A DNA stretch of 64,000 bases from CAYJAD01 sp964371505. Lineage in GTDB: Bacteria; Desulfobacterota; Desulfovibrionia; Desulfovibrionales; Desulfovibrionaceae. The position numbers and the translations under genes were made by a program. The DNA is taken from positions 1 through 64,000 of the forward strand of contig CAYJNG010000001.1 in assembly GCA_964371505.1 (NCBI GenBank). The letters run 5' to 3'. Each line of letters opens with the position of its first letter. The stretch's first letter is position 1. The notes below the pieces were generated by a model that worked only from the letters and a program-made list of their open reading frames with translations, ran no database searches and was not told the origin of the DNA. Of this stretch, positions 57,042-64,000 are shown piece by piece.

Positions 57042-57088
57042 GCTGTGCTTTGTGTTGAGGTTGTATTACGGCATGTTTTTGCATGGTT

Positions 57089-57120
57089 AAAAAAGGGGGA
57101 AAAGATTTCTCTTTTCCCCC
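57089..57120 (-). terminator. Rho-independent terminator after the symporter gene
   Basis: GGGGGAAAAGA (57095-57105) and TCTTTTCCCCC (57110-57120) pair perfectly. On the minus strand six T follow, 18 bases past the symporter stop. Confidence 0.88.
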
Positions 57121-57137
57121 AAACAAACCGCAGTTTG

Positions 57138-58523
57138 TTACTTCATGATATTTTGAGCTTCTCTTTCTTTAAACTCTTTCACAGTGGCAAGTACCACAGG
57201 GCTGAGCATAAGAATGGCAATCAAGTTGGGGATGGCCATACAAGCATTTAAGGTGTCAGAAAGAAGCCATACGGTTTCTAACTTGGCTACGGCGCCAATG
57301 GGCACTACCAAGGTAAAGATGATGCGGAAAGGCTTTAGGGCTGCATCACCAAAGAGGTAAATAACGCAACGCTCACTGTATACGCACCAGCCAAGAATGG
57401 TGGTGAAAGCAAAAAGCGCTAAAGAGATGGTAACGATTACGCCGCCAGCACCTGTAGGCAAGATGCCATCAAGTACAGAGTTAAAGGCAGCTGTTGTTAA
57501 GGCAGCGCCGTTAACAGTACCGGGGCCATTATCCAAGAGGCCGGAAGCTAAAATGGCAAAGCCGGTCATGGAGCAGATGATAATGGTATCAATAAAGGTG
57601 CCGAGCATACCGATGAGAGCTTGGTTTACAGGCTCTTTGGTGGTGGCTGTGGCGTGAGCAATAGGGGCAGAACCAAGGCCGGCTTCGTTAGAGAAAACAC
57701 CGCGGGCCACACCAAAGCGAATGGTCATCCAAATGGAGGCACCAAAGGCAGCAGAAGGTGTGAAGGCTTCTTCGATAATCATACCAAAGATATGGGGAAT
57801 CATATCCACTTTAACGATGATAACTAGTAAGGAGGCAGCCACGTAAAAAAGAGCCATGATGGGAACAACTTTACCAGCCACAGCACCAATACGCTTTACA
57901 CCACCAATGAGCACGGCACCTACAAACACGGTGAGGGCAGCGGCTGTTACGTAAGGATCTATGCTAAAGGTGGCTTCTACAGCGCCAGCAATGGAGTTGG
58001 TTTGGGTCATGTTGCCGATACCAAAACCAGCGATGGCACCAAAGATAGCAAAGGCGGTGCCCATCCAAGCCCACTTGGGCCCAAGACCGTTTTTGATATA
58101 GTACATGGGGCCACCCACCACGTTACCTTCGGGGGTTACCTCACGAAAACGTACGGCAAGAAGTACTTCAGAAAATTTAGTGGCCATACCTACCATGGCG
58201 GTACACCACATCCAGAAAATGGCGCCGGGGCCACCCACAAAGATAGCTGTGGCAACACCGGCAATGTTACCGGTACCTACTGTGGCAGAAAGGGCTGTCA
58301 TAAGCGCATTAAAAGGAGACAATTCACCATCGGCGCTATCGTCTTGCTTTCTATGTGTCCAGAGTTTTTTAAAGCCATCGGGAATACGCATGAAGGTTAA
58401 AAAACGTAAGCCAAAGGTGAGGAACACACCTGTGCCGAGTAACAGAACAAGCATGAGCGGGCCCCATACTACGCCGTTGACGGCATTTAAAATGTCTGTA
58501 ACAAATTTAATAAAAGCTTCCAT
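57138..58523 (-). CDS. Sodium:alanine/glycine symporter, AGCS family
   Basis: A 461-residue Na+-coupled amino acid symporter with about eleven membrane helices. The AGCS signature is visible: LSATVGTGNIAGVATAI in the N-terminal half, GGPGAIFWMWCTAMVGMATKF, and FSNEAGLGSAPIAHATA. It imports alanine or glycine. ATG 58523 has GCAGAGGAGATTAT upstream; the reading from 58562 adds 13 unlikely residues. Monocistronic. No glycine riboswitch is seen upstream. Confidence 0.95.
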   Translation of the reverse strand: MEAFIKFVTDILNAVNGVVWGPLMLVLLLGTGVFLTFGLRFLTFMRIPDGFKKLWTHRKQDDSADGELSPFNALMTALSATVGTGNIAGVATAIFVGGPGAIFWMWCTAMVGMATKFSEVLLAVRFREVTPEGNVVGGPMYYIKNGLGPKWAWMGTAFAIFGAIAGFGIGNMTQTNSIAGAVEATFSIDPYVTAAALTVFVGAVLIGGVKRIGAVAGKVVPIMALFYVAASLLVIIVKVDMIPHIFGMIIEEAFTPSAAFGASIWMTIRFGVARGVFSNEAGLGSAPIAHATATTKEPVNQALIGMLGTFIDTIIICSMTGFAILASGLLDNGPGTVNGAALTTAAFNSVLDGILPTGAGGVIVTISLALFAFTTILGWCVYSERCVIYLFGDAALKPFRIIFTLVVPIGAVAKLETVWLLSDTLNACMAIPNLIAILMLSPVVLATVKEFKEREAQNIMK

Positions 58524-58741
58524 ATAATCTCCTCTGCTAGATTTAGGTATCACGTTAAGCATTGTGCTATTATAAAAAATGCCCCCAGTATGTGTATACG
58601 GTATGCTATTTTATCACAAAGATAAATATTTTTTTGGTATATTGGCAAAAAAAGACTTTTTTCACGAAGTGTGTGGGCTATTTTACTAAAAAGTAGAACG
58701 TGGCACGGTGTATATTTGCAAGCGTGTGTGCAACACAGTCC

Positions 58742-60019
58742 TTATTGTTCAGCCTCTTTCGCGTCACATTGTTCCATAAGTATGCGGGGAATGGGCCGCG
58801 CATTTTGCATAAGCTTTTGTTGTAATTGCTGGGCTTTTTCTTGCCACTGGGCTTGTTTGCGTAATTGGCAAAGCCACTCAAAAGCTGAGTAATCAAAATG
58901 TTTGTGGCTTTCTTGAAAATTTCTTTCTAGCCAAAGTTCAATAATATCCAGTCGGCATTGTACTAATATGCGGCAAACGTTGTGTTTATCACGCAAGTTA
59001 CAAATGCCAAAGAGTAGCTGAGCTTGTAAGGGCAGATGCTTTGTAAGAACAGGGGATTCTGCTTTTTTTAAGCATTCATAGGCAAAATAATGGCAAGAGG
59101 CTCGATTGTTTTTGCGCTTCTGTAGCCAAGAGAGTAACTGCGCCAGCGCAGCATCACCATTGGTGCAATGTACCAAAATTTCTAACCAATTTTCAAAGCG
59201 CGTTTGCGGCTCTTCCATGCCTGGCAGGTCTTCGTCGTGGGCGATGCTTTCCTTCAGGGCCAGCACAGATTCTTTATAGCTTCCCTTTTTGTTTTGTGCT
59301 GCCAGGGGTAAAGGCGGGGAGCTTTTTTGCTCCATGTCTTCAGAGCTGTCTATACGATATAAAAATTCTTTCACTGCTTTTTCATACAAGGTTATATCTT
59401 GTGCGTGACGCTCATAAAAAAGATCTTTGCAGTGAGTGCTTAGGCCCCATTCTTCTTGGGCTGAAACATTTTTTACCGTAATTTTTTGTTGCGCCAAGGC
59501 AGGTATGCTTTGTGATAAGAGTTTTATGGATTTTGCAAAATACTCTTGTAAACCAAAGAAAACATAACGGGAGAAGAGGTTTTCTTCTGCTAAAGCGGCG
59601 TTGCCATGTCCCAAATAATGTATAAGCATATTGGGCTTAAATTCCAGCAAGATTTTTTCTTCTGAGCGCATGTAAAAAGGATCAAAAGGAGTAAGCCATC
59701 GAAAAAATCGTATGAGGGATTGCGCGAGTGTCCAAGGGTGGCGTAAAATGGTGATATAAAAATACGGCGTGTTTTCTGGGAGATAATGCTCAAGACCGCT
59801 GACGCCGTGCCCATGGTAGAATTGTCTGTCCATGGGCACGGCGTTAAAGTCAAAAATGCTGTGGTGCACATCGCAGGCATGCGGATAGCACCCGCGCAGC
59901 ATATGCGTGAGGCTAAGCCCGCCGCACTTGGGGATATGGTTATAAAAAAGCACAGCATCTCGGCTTATGTTTGGCTCCAAAAGCGTATGCCGTGCAACGT
60001 AGGTTATTTCTTGTGCCAT
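58742..60019 (-). CDS. Sulfotransferase-family-like protein
   Basis: A 425-residue protein whose N-terminal half resembles carbohydrate sulfotransferases. The PAPS 5'-phosphosulfate loop appears as LFYNHIPKCGGLSLTHML (HIPKCGG), and the 3'-phosphate site as YITILRHPWTLAQSLIRFF (LRHP...S). The second half (about 230-425) is helix-rich without recognised motif, ending in an acidic DAKEAEQ. The ATG at 60019 is only one base after the stop of the upstream gene. The substrate is unknown; PAPS-dependent sulfation of a surface glycan is a reasonable guess. Confidence 0.75.
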   Translation of the reverse strand: MAQEITYVARHTLLEPNISRDAVLFYNHIPKCGGLSLTHMLRGCYPHACDVHHSIFDFNAVPMDRQFYHGHGVSGLEHYLPENTPYFYITILRHPWTLAQSLIRFFRWLTPFDPFYMRSEEKILLEFKPNMLIHYLGHGNAALAEENLFSRYVFFGLQEYFAKSIKLLSQSIPALAQQKITVKNVSAQEEWGLSTHCKDLFYERHAQDITLYEKAVKEFLYRIDSSEDMEQKSSPPLPLAAQNKKGSYKESVLALKESIAHDEDLPGMEEPQTRFENWLEILVHCTNGDAALAQLLSWLQKRKNNRASCHYFAYECLKKAESPVLTKHLPLQAQLLFGICNLRDKHNVCRILVQCRLDIIELWLERNFQESHKHFDYSAFEWLCQLRKQAQWQEKAQQLQQKLMQNARPIPRILMEQCDAKEAEQ

Positions 60020-60020
60020 A

Positions 60021-60932
60021 CTAAGACTCTTGCAAGGTATGGTGCAAAGTAATAAGTAATGCAGCGCGGTGTAAGAACATTCTTTGCGCTTGTAAATCGG
60101 CTTCAGCCTTGGCATACTTGGCCTTGGGCTCTGTGGCTACAATGCGTACCTCAGGCAAAGCATAGGCAAGATTTGCTTCTGTTAAAGCAAGGCCCTTTTC
60201 CCAAATAAAGTTATCGCTTACAGGGTAAATGGGTATGGGCTTGGCAGGGGTTTTGGCCGTGGTCATGGCTTCTAAGCTTTCGTCCATATAGATGATATGT
60301 GCTTCGTCAAGGGCAAGGCGTGGCTCACGCGTCATAAATATTTTTGCCCCTGCCTTTAAGGCCATGTCGGTGCTGCTATGGTCTGGGTCGCTCCAAGTGG
60401 GGATGCCCATGAAAAGCTCATAAGGGGTGTAAATGGCTGCTTCCATAAGGGACTGCGCCACAGGGCTTACGCCCCCAAGCCAACATATGCGCCATGAATC
60501 GAGATTTTGGGTAAGGCTTACAGTAAAGGCCGCTTCAGCTAAGCCGGCCCACGGGCAAGCGCACTCGGCAAGGCCGTTGAACCAAGCCCCTTGAGCTTGT
60601 CTTGTTAGGATAAGTAATTGCGTTTCGTTAAAGCCACAGGTGATATTGAGGGTATTAGCGCCGTCATAAGCTTGTGCGGCGGCTTCTAAAGCTTCGCTGT
60701 CCATGTGGGTGCAGTCATGCTCAGTATAGGGCAAGCCTTGTTCTTGCAACAATTGTAAAAAGGCTTGCTTATCCTGCTCATTTTTTGGGCCTACCCATAG
60801 GTGCAAGGGCGTTTTTTGAATCTCAGCACGCAAAGTTTGCAAATGTTCCTCGTTGGCATCGGTAACATTTTGTAAAAGTTGCCAAAAAGTGTTTTGACCA
60901 AGGTCAAGAAGGCGTAAAAATTTTTTTTGCAT
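60021..60932 (-). CDS. Degenerate aspartate/ornithine carbamoyltransferase homologue
   Basis: A 303-residue protein with the overall layout of ornithine carbamoyltransferase: an N-terminal FLRLLDLGQNTFWQLLQNV helix, a centre that aligns with the carbamoyl-phosphate domain, and RICWLGGVSPVAQSLMEAA, corresponding to the VAWVGDGNNVANSWLEAA region. The catalytic motifs are missing: there is no STRTR, the HPxQ motif is replaced by CPWAGLAEAAF, and no HCLP-type motif is seen. It is therefore probably not a working carbamoyltransferase. It is immediately followed by the sulfotransferase-like gene (1-base gap). Confidence 0.6.
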   Translation of the reverse strand: MQKKFLRLLDLGQNTFWQLLQNVTDANEEHLQTLRAEIQKTPLHLWVGPKNEQDKQAFLQLLQEQGLPYTEHDCTHMDSEALEAAAQAYDGANTLNITCGFNETQLLILTRQAQGAWFNGLAECACPWAGLAEAAFTVSLTQNLDSWRICWLGGVSPVAQSLMEAAIYTPYELFMGIPTWSDPDHSSTDMALKAGAKIFMTREPRLALDEAHIIYMDESLEAMTTAKTPAKPIPIYPVSDNFIWEKGLALTEANLAYALPEVRIVATEPKAKYAKAEADLQAQRMFLHRAALLITLHHTLQES

Positions 60933-61102
60933 GTGAGCTCCTTAGAGTAGTCGTATTGGCGTGCAAACTAAGGTTGGAACCTGCCAAATATTTTGCACAG
61001 CTTTGTACACTTGGGTAAGTGAACTCCATACAATTACCTTAGACTAGCCCTTGGGCGCAAGATGCCAAGGCAAAAAAAATGTATTTAACGAAAGGAAAAG
61101 GC

Positions 61103-61909
61103 ATGAAGATTGCCCCAAAAAAAATTCACCATGGGTGGCAAAGGCAATATAGAGAGCGTTGTGCGCCGCGCCAAGGAGAGCGTGTTTTTCAGATAGTGCG
61201 CGGAGAAAGTGATTTACGCATTCTTGTGGGCGGAGGGCAAGAGGAGCAAACGCAGCAAGAGCTAGCCGCACACATGTGTCAAACGCTAGAGCGTTTGCGG
61301 GCAGATGTGAGCTCTTGGGCGAGGGTGTATCCTGAGTTTCGTACCTCCCTAGCGCCCCTACCCCTGCCAGAGAATGCACCGCAGGTAATACAGCGCATGT
61401 ATGCCGGTGCGGCTTTGGCTGCTGTGGGGCCTTTTGCCGCCGTGGCAGGCACCATTTCGCAGATGCTTGTGGAGGCTCACAAAGAGCAATTTTCTGATAT
61501 TATAGTGGAAAACGGTGGTGATGTGTACATGCATTCTTCCAAGGAGCGCGTGGTAGCTCTTTTGGCTCAGCCGCAAAGCGTAGAAAACGCAGAAGACAGT
61601 GCGCATGACGGTACCGCTTATCTTGGCTTGCGCTTTACGGAGCAAGATTTTCCTCTGGCTTTATGCGCTTCTTCTGCCACCATTGGTCATTCTTTAAGCC
61701 TTGGCAGGGGTGAACTTGCAGTGGTGCGAGCGCGTGATGGTGCCTTGGCAGATGCTGTGGCTACCGCCATGGGGAATAGGCTTAAGGGTGCTTCTTCGGT
61801 GCAGCAGGCACTGGATTTTGGCCAAAGTATTGAAGGTGTGGAGGGGCTTTTTGTGCAATGTGATGACGCATTGGGGCTTTGGGGCGCCATGGAATTGGTG
61901 GCGCTGTAG
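61103..61909 (+). CDS. UPF0280 family protein (ApbE-like)
   Basis: A 268-residue protein of the UPF0280 family, distantly related to ApbE flavin transferases. Visible family patterns are the YRERCAPRQGERVFQIVRGESDLRI start, GPFAAVAGTISQMLVE, DIIVENGGDVYMHSS and CASSATIGHSLSLGRGELAVV. ATG 61103 has AAAGGAAAAGGC upstream, better than the ATG at 61079. It is monocistronic. Function is not established for this family; a flavin-related role is inferred. Confidence 0.9.
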   Translation: MKIAPKKIHHGWQRQYRERCAPRQGERVFQIVRGESDLRILVGGGQEEQTQQELAAHMCQTLERLRADVSSWARVYPEFRTSLAPLPLPENAPQVIQRMYAGAALAAVGPFAAVAGTISQMLVEAHKEQFSDIIVENGGDVYMHSSKERVVALLAQPQSVENAEDSAHDGTAYLGLRFTEQDFPLALCASSATIGHSLSLGRGELAVVRARDGALADAVATAMGNRLKGASSVQQALDFGQSIEGVEGLFVQCDDALGLWGAMELVAL

Positions 61910-62080
61910 TCTTTTTATTTTTTCTTCAACGCTAAGTGTACGGTATACTGTATATAGTTTTGTGAAAAGAGTCACGTAGGCAGCAAAAAAATAATGTTTG
62001 GTTTTTATGTAAAATGTGCTAATGTTTTTTGGTAGGTTTATTTGTTTTCACATTAAAACTATCCTTATTTGGGAGGAAAG

Positions 62081-63205
62081 ATGAAAAAGTTTTTTACGCT
62101 TCTTTGTGTCTTAATGCTCTCTTTAGCCGGTGCCGTAGTGGCTTTTGCTGGCGAAATTAAAGTGGGCCTTATGTGTCCGCTTACTGGTAAATGGGCCTCT
62201 GAAGGGCAGGATATGAAAAATGTTGTATCCATGCTCGTGGACGAAGTAAATGCTAAAGGCGGCATTAACGGCGATACCATTAAGCTCATCGTAGAAGATG
62301 ATGCCGGTGATCCACGTAACGCAGCGCTTGCTTCGCAAAAGCTTGCTTCTGCAGGTGTAGTGGCTGTTATTGGTACCTACGGCTCTGCTGTTACTGAAGC
62401 TTCTCAAAATATCTTAAATGAATCCGAAATTGTACAAGTGGCCACAGGTGCTACCTCTGTACGTCTTACAGAAAAAGGTTATAAAAACTTTTTCCGCACA
62501 TGTCCGCGTGACGATGCTCAAGGTATTGCCGCGGCCAGCACTATTTTAAAAAATGGCTACAAATCTGTAGCTTTATTGCACGATAATTCTTCTTATGCCA
62601 AGGGCTTTGCTGAAGAAGTAAAGGCTATTTTGGATGAGAAGGGAGTGAAAGTTGTTTTTTATGACGCTTTGAGTCCCGGTGAGCGCGACTATAACGCTAT
62701 TTTAACCAAATTGCGTTCCGCTAAGCCTGAAGCTGTGTTCTTTACCGGTTACTATCCTGAAGCCGGCATGCTTTTACGCCAAAAAAGTGAAATGGGCTGG
62801 GATGTACCTTTCCTTGGTGGCGATGCTTCCAATCACCAAGACCTTGTAAAAATTGCCGGTAATGCTGCCGCCAATAATTACATCTTCATTAGCCCTCCAT
62901 TACCACAGGATTTGGATTCTCAAGAAGCTACTAAGTTCTTGCAGGATTATAAGGCAAAATACAATGCTATCCCTCTTTCTGTATACTCCATCTTAGCAGG
63001 CGATGCGTTTAAAGCGCTTGTGGCTGCTTTTGAAGCCGGTAAAAAAGAATCTGCAGATATTATGGCTTTCTTGCCCACGCTTAAGGGCCTTCCTGGTTTC
63101 TCCGGTGAAATTGGCTTTAATGCCAAGGGTGACCGTGTAGGCGACTTCTACCGCACCTATGTTGTGGATGATAAGGGTAACTTTGTTTTACAGCCCATTA
63201 AATAA
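62081..63205 (+). CDS. Branched-chain amino acid ABC transporter substrate-binding protein
   Basis: A 374-residue periplasmic binding protein of the Leu/Ile/Val (ANF-receptor-like) family. Residues 1-27 form a signal peptide (MKKFFTLLCVLMLSLAGA... ending AFAGE). The mature part has IKVGLMCPLTGKWASEGQDM, VIGTYGSAVTEASQNI and the hinge AVFFTGYYPEAGML typical of LivJ-type proteins. GGGAGGAAAG precedes ATG 62081. No permease or ATPase gene follows; a strong terminator ends the transcript, so it is an orphan or works with a distant liv operon. Confidence 0.92.
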   Translation: MKKFFTLLCVLMLSLAGAVVAFAGEIKVGLMCPLTGKWASEGQDMKNVVSMLVDEVNAKGGINGDTIKLIVEDDAGDPRNAALASQKLASAGVVAVIGTYGSAVTEASQNILNESEIVQVATGATSVRLTEKGYKNFFRTCPRDDAQGIAAASTILKNGYKSVALLHDNSSYAKGFAEEVKAILDEKGVKVVFYDALSPGERDYNAILTKLRSAKPEAVFFTGYYPEAGMLLRQKSEMGWDVPFLGGDASNHQDLVKIAGNAAANNYIFISPPLPQDLDSQEATKFLQDYKAKYNAIPLSVYSILAGDAFKALVAAFEAGKKESADIMAFLPTLKGLPGFSGEIGFNAKGDRVGDFYRTYVVDDKGNFVLQPIK

Positions 63206-63248
63206 TTGAAGTAAATGTGGAGAAGGGCTTAGGCCTTTCTCAGTACAT

Positions 63249-63286
63249 AAGCCCGCATTGCGTAGCTCGCATTGCGGGCTTTTTTA
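63249..63286 (+). terminator. Rho-independent terminator of the binding-protein gene
   Basis: AAGCCCGCATTGCG pairs with CGCATTGCGGGCTT (one mismatch), followed by TTTTTT. Confidence 0.88.
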
Positions 63287-63508
63287 TGGGTAGGAGCCTA
63301 TAGTAAAACCCCTGAGGGATAGCCATGATATGCGGGCGCTAGCTTTTATGACATCATGATTTGGGGCATGTTAAGTGTAAGTGCAGGTGTTAATTATGAG
63401 GGCTTATAGAGTAGGGAGGGGCTGCAGGTAAGCACTGCCCCTAGTGAGGTAAGAATTAGCTACTGTTAGCTTAGCAAGGCAGGAAAAGATATGGGATATG
63501 CGAGCAGG
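63287..63508. other. Short intergenic stretch
   Basis: No gene, no clear hairpin and no strong promoter is visible in this region between the terminator and the stop of the next minus-strand gene. Confidence 0.4.
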
Positions 63509-63769
63509 TTAGTCAAATTTGGTGCCACCATGGGGTAAAAATTTAATGGTGTCGCGATTGTTTCTTTCGGCTTCCATGGTAACGGGCACATCATTATAGT
63601 AAAGGGCGCCTGTCATAATGTCATTATCCTTAGCAACTTGACCGTAATGGGCCAAAGCGGGGATGTTATCTACCAGTACAGGGGTTACATGCCAAATAAC
63701 AAACCAAATGCCAAGGCATAAACCAACTAATTGACACAGGCCCTTGGTGAAAGATTTTTGCTGTTCCAT
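63509..63769 (-). CDS. Small single-span membrane protein downstream of the exporter-like gene
   Basis: An 86-residue protein. One hydrophobic helix at about residues 10-32 (CQLVGLCLGIWFVIWHVTPVL) after a short positive start, then a soluble part of about 55 residues, likely extracytoplasmic, ending PHGGTKFD. I do not recognise the family. It lies 55 bases after a YeiH-type gene, which ends with its own terminator, so it is probably a lower-level second gene of that operon. Similar arrangement to the 30-residue peptide after the other YeiH-type gene. Confidence 0.65.
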   Translation of the reverse strand: MEQQKSFTKGLCQLVGLCLGIWFVIWHVTPVLVDNIPALAHYGQVAKDNDIMTGALYYNDVPVTMEAERNNRDTIKFLPHGGTKFD

Positions 63770-63788
63770 GATGCGTTCTCTTTTTTAG

Positions 63789-63815
63789 AAAAAAGGGGCC
63801 GACAAGCGGCCCCTA
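63789..63815 (-). terminator. Rho-independent terminator after the partial exporter-like gene
   Basis: AGGGGCCG pairs with CGGCCCCT around ACAAG (63794-63814). On the minus strand six T follow. It separates the exporter-like gene from the 86-residue membrane protein gene. Confidence 0.85.
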
Positions 63816-63824
63816 GATGTACGG

Positions 63825-64000
63825 TATTAGATTCTTGCTGTAATTTCAGGGAATACAACATAGAACATAATGTAAGCCATGGTAAGGGTAAGGAGCAAGT
63901 TAAAGCTCTGACCGCAAACATAGAGGATAACCGGCTTGCCGCCCTTGAAGTAGTGCGTAAGCTCGCGGAAGTTGGTAGCAAGACCAATGGCCGCAAAGGA
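63825..64000 (-). CDS. YeiH/UPF0324-family exporter, C-terminal fragment (cut by window end)
   Basis: The last 57 codons of a minus-strand gene that continues beyond the window. The visible end (SFAAIGLATNFRELTHYFKG, then YVCGQSFNLLLTLTMAYIM) fits the C-terminal helices of YeiH/UPF0324 putative anion exporters, the same family as the gene at 41796-42863. The start and length cannot be judged here. Confidence 0.7.

Noticed and set aside
58524..58741. Glycine riboswitch before the AGCS symporter gene
   Set aside because: No tandem aptamer-like conserved segments are present; the region is plain AT-rich leader.
1..64000. tRNA or rRNA genes
   Set aside because: I scanned the intergenic stretches by eye and saw no cloverleaf with a GTTCGAATC-type arm and no rRNA signature; a covariance search would be decisive.

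Overview
The window reads as a chromosomal segment of a bacterium of the Desulfovibrionaceae (Desulfobacterota). This is an inference from gene content and order: coaX-eno-folD, comEB-ribD-ribE-ribBA-ribH-nusB-leuS, an NfnAB-type flavin oxidoreductase pair, a DsrE-like protein and UPF0280. Base composition is moderate and fairly even. I saw no rRNA, tRNA, CRISPR array, prophage or intact insertion sequence.

Layout. 31-3337: folD, eno and coaX on the minus strand. 3399-5114: a 60-residue winged-helix protein, a DsrE-like protein and a short secreted-type protein resembling the N-terminus of giant type-I-secreted adhesins. 5294-15383: a complete minus-strand C-P lyase locus in two blocks (phnGHIJKL and phnN; phnC, phnE, phnM and a DUF1045 gene). 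It has no phnD, and between phnN and phnC sit two long hairpins with a conserved loop. 15773-17239: a class I amidotransferase and an MdtJI-type SMR pair. 17367-25082: a surface and signalling group of FecR-domain protein, DUF1036 protein, TPR/beta-barrel protein, metallo-beta-lactamase/GAF/HD-GYP protein and CHASE2 cyclase, with a MITE-like remnant inside. 25255-29237: a three-gene operon of a FemAB-like/TraB-GumN fusion, a second FemAB-like acyltransferase and a radical SAM/SPASM protein. 29650-43341: housekeeping genes on the plus strand (comEB, riboflavin genes, nusB, leuS, holA, radC, lon) and then a YeiH-type anion exporter. 43455-45729: nfnBA on the minus strand. 46074-53100: fabD, argS, a SPOR protein and a full mlaEFDCA phospholipid-transport set. 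53268-63205: an M16 peptidase, glycosyltransferase, AGCS symporter, sulfotransferase-like protein, degenerate carbamoyltransferase homologue, UPF0280 protein and orphan branched-chain amino acid binding protein. The window ends inside a second YeiH-type gene.

How the genes work together. The phn genes would cleave alkylphosphonates to phosphate plus alkane, with PhnN and PhnM handling the ribosyl intermediates; candidate Pho-box-like repeats precede phnG and phnC. The mla genes maintain outer-membrane lipid asymmetry. The MBL/HD-GYP protein and CHASE2 cyclase suggest paired c-di-GMP and cyclic-nucleotide control of nearby surface proteins.

Most interesting signals: the two homologous hairpins at 9271-9475, whose stems differ in sequence yet keep pairing while the loop stays conserved; the uncharacterised acyltransferase/TraB/radical SAM operon at 25255-29237; the carbamoyltransferase-like pseudoenzyme beside a sulfotransferase; and the overlapping reading frames after the exporter at 42884-43341.
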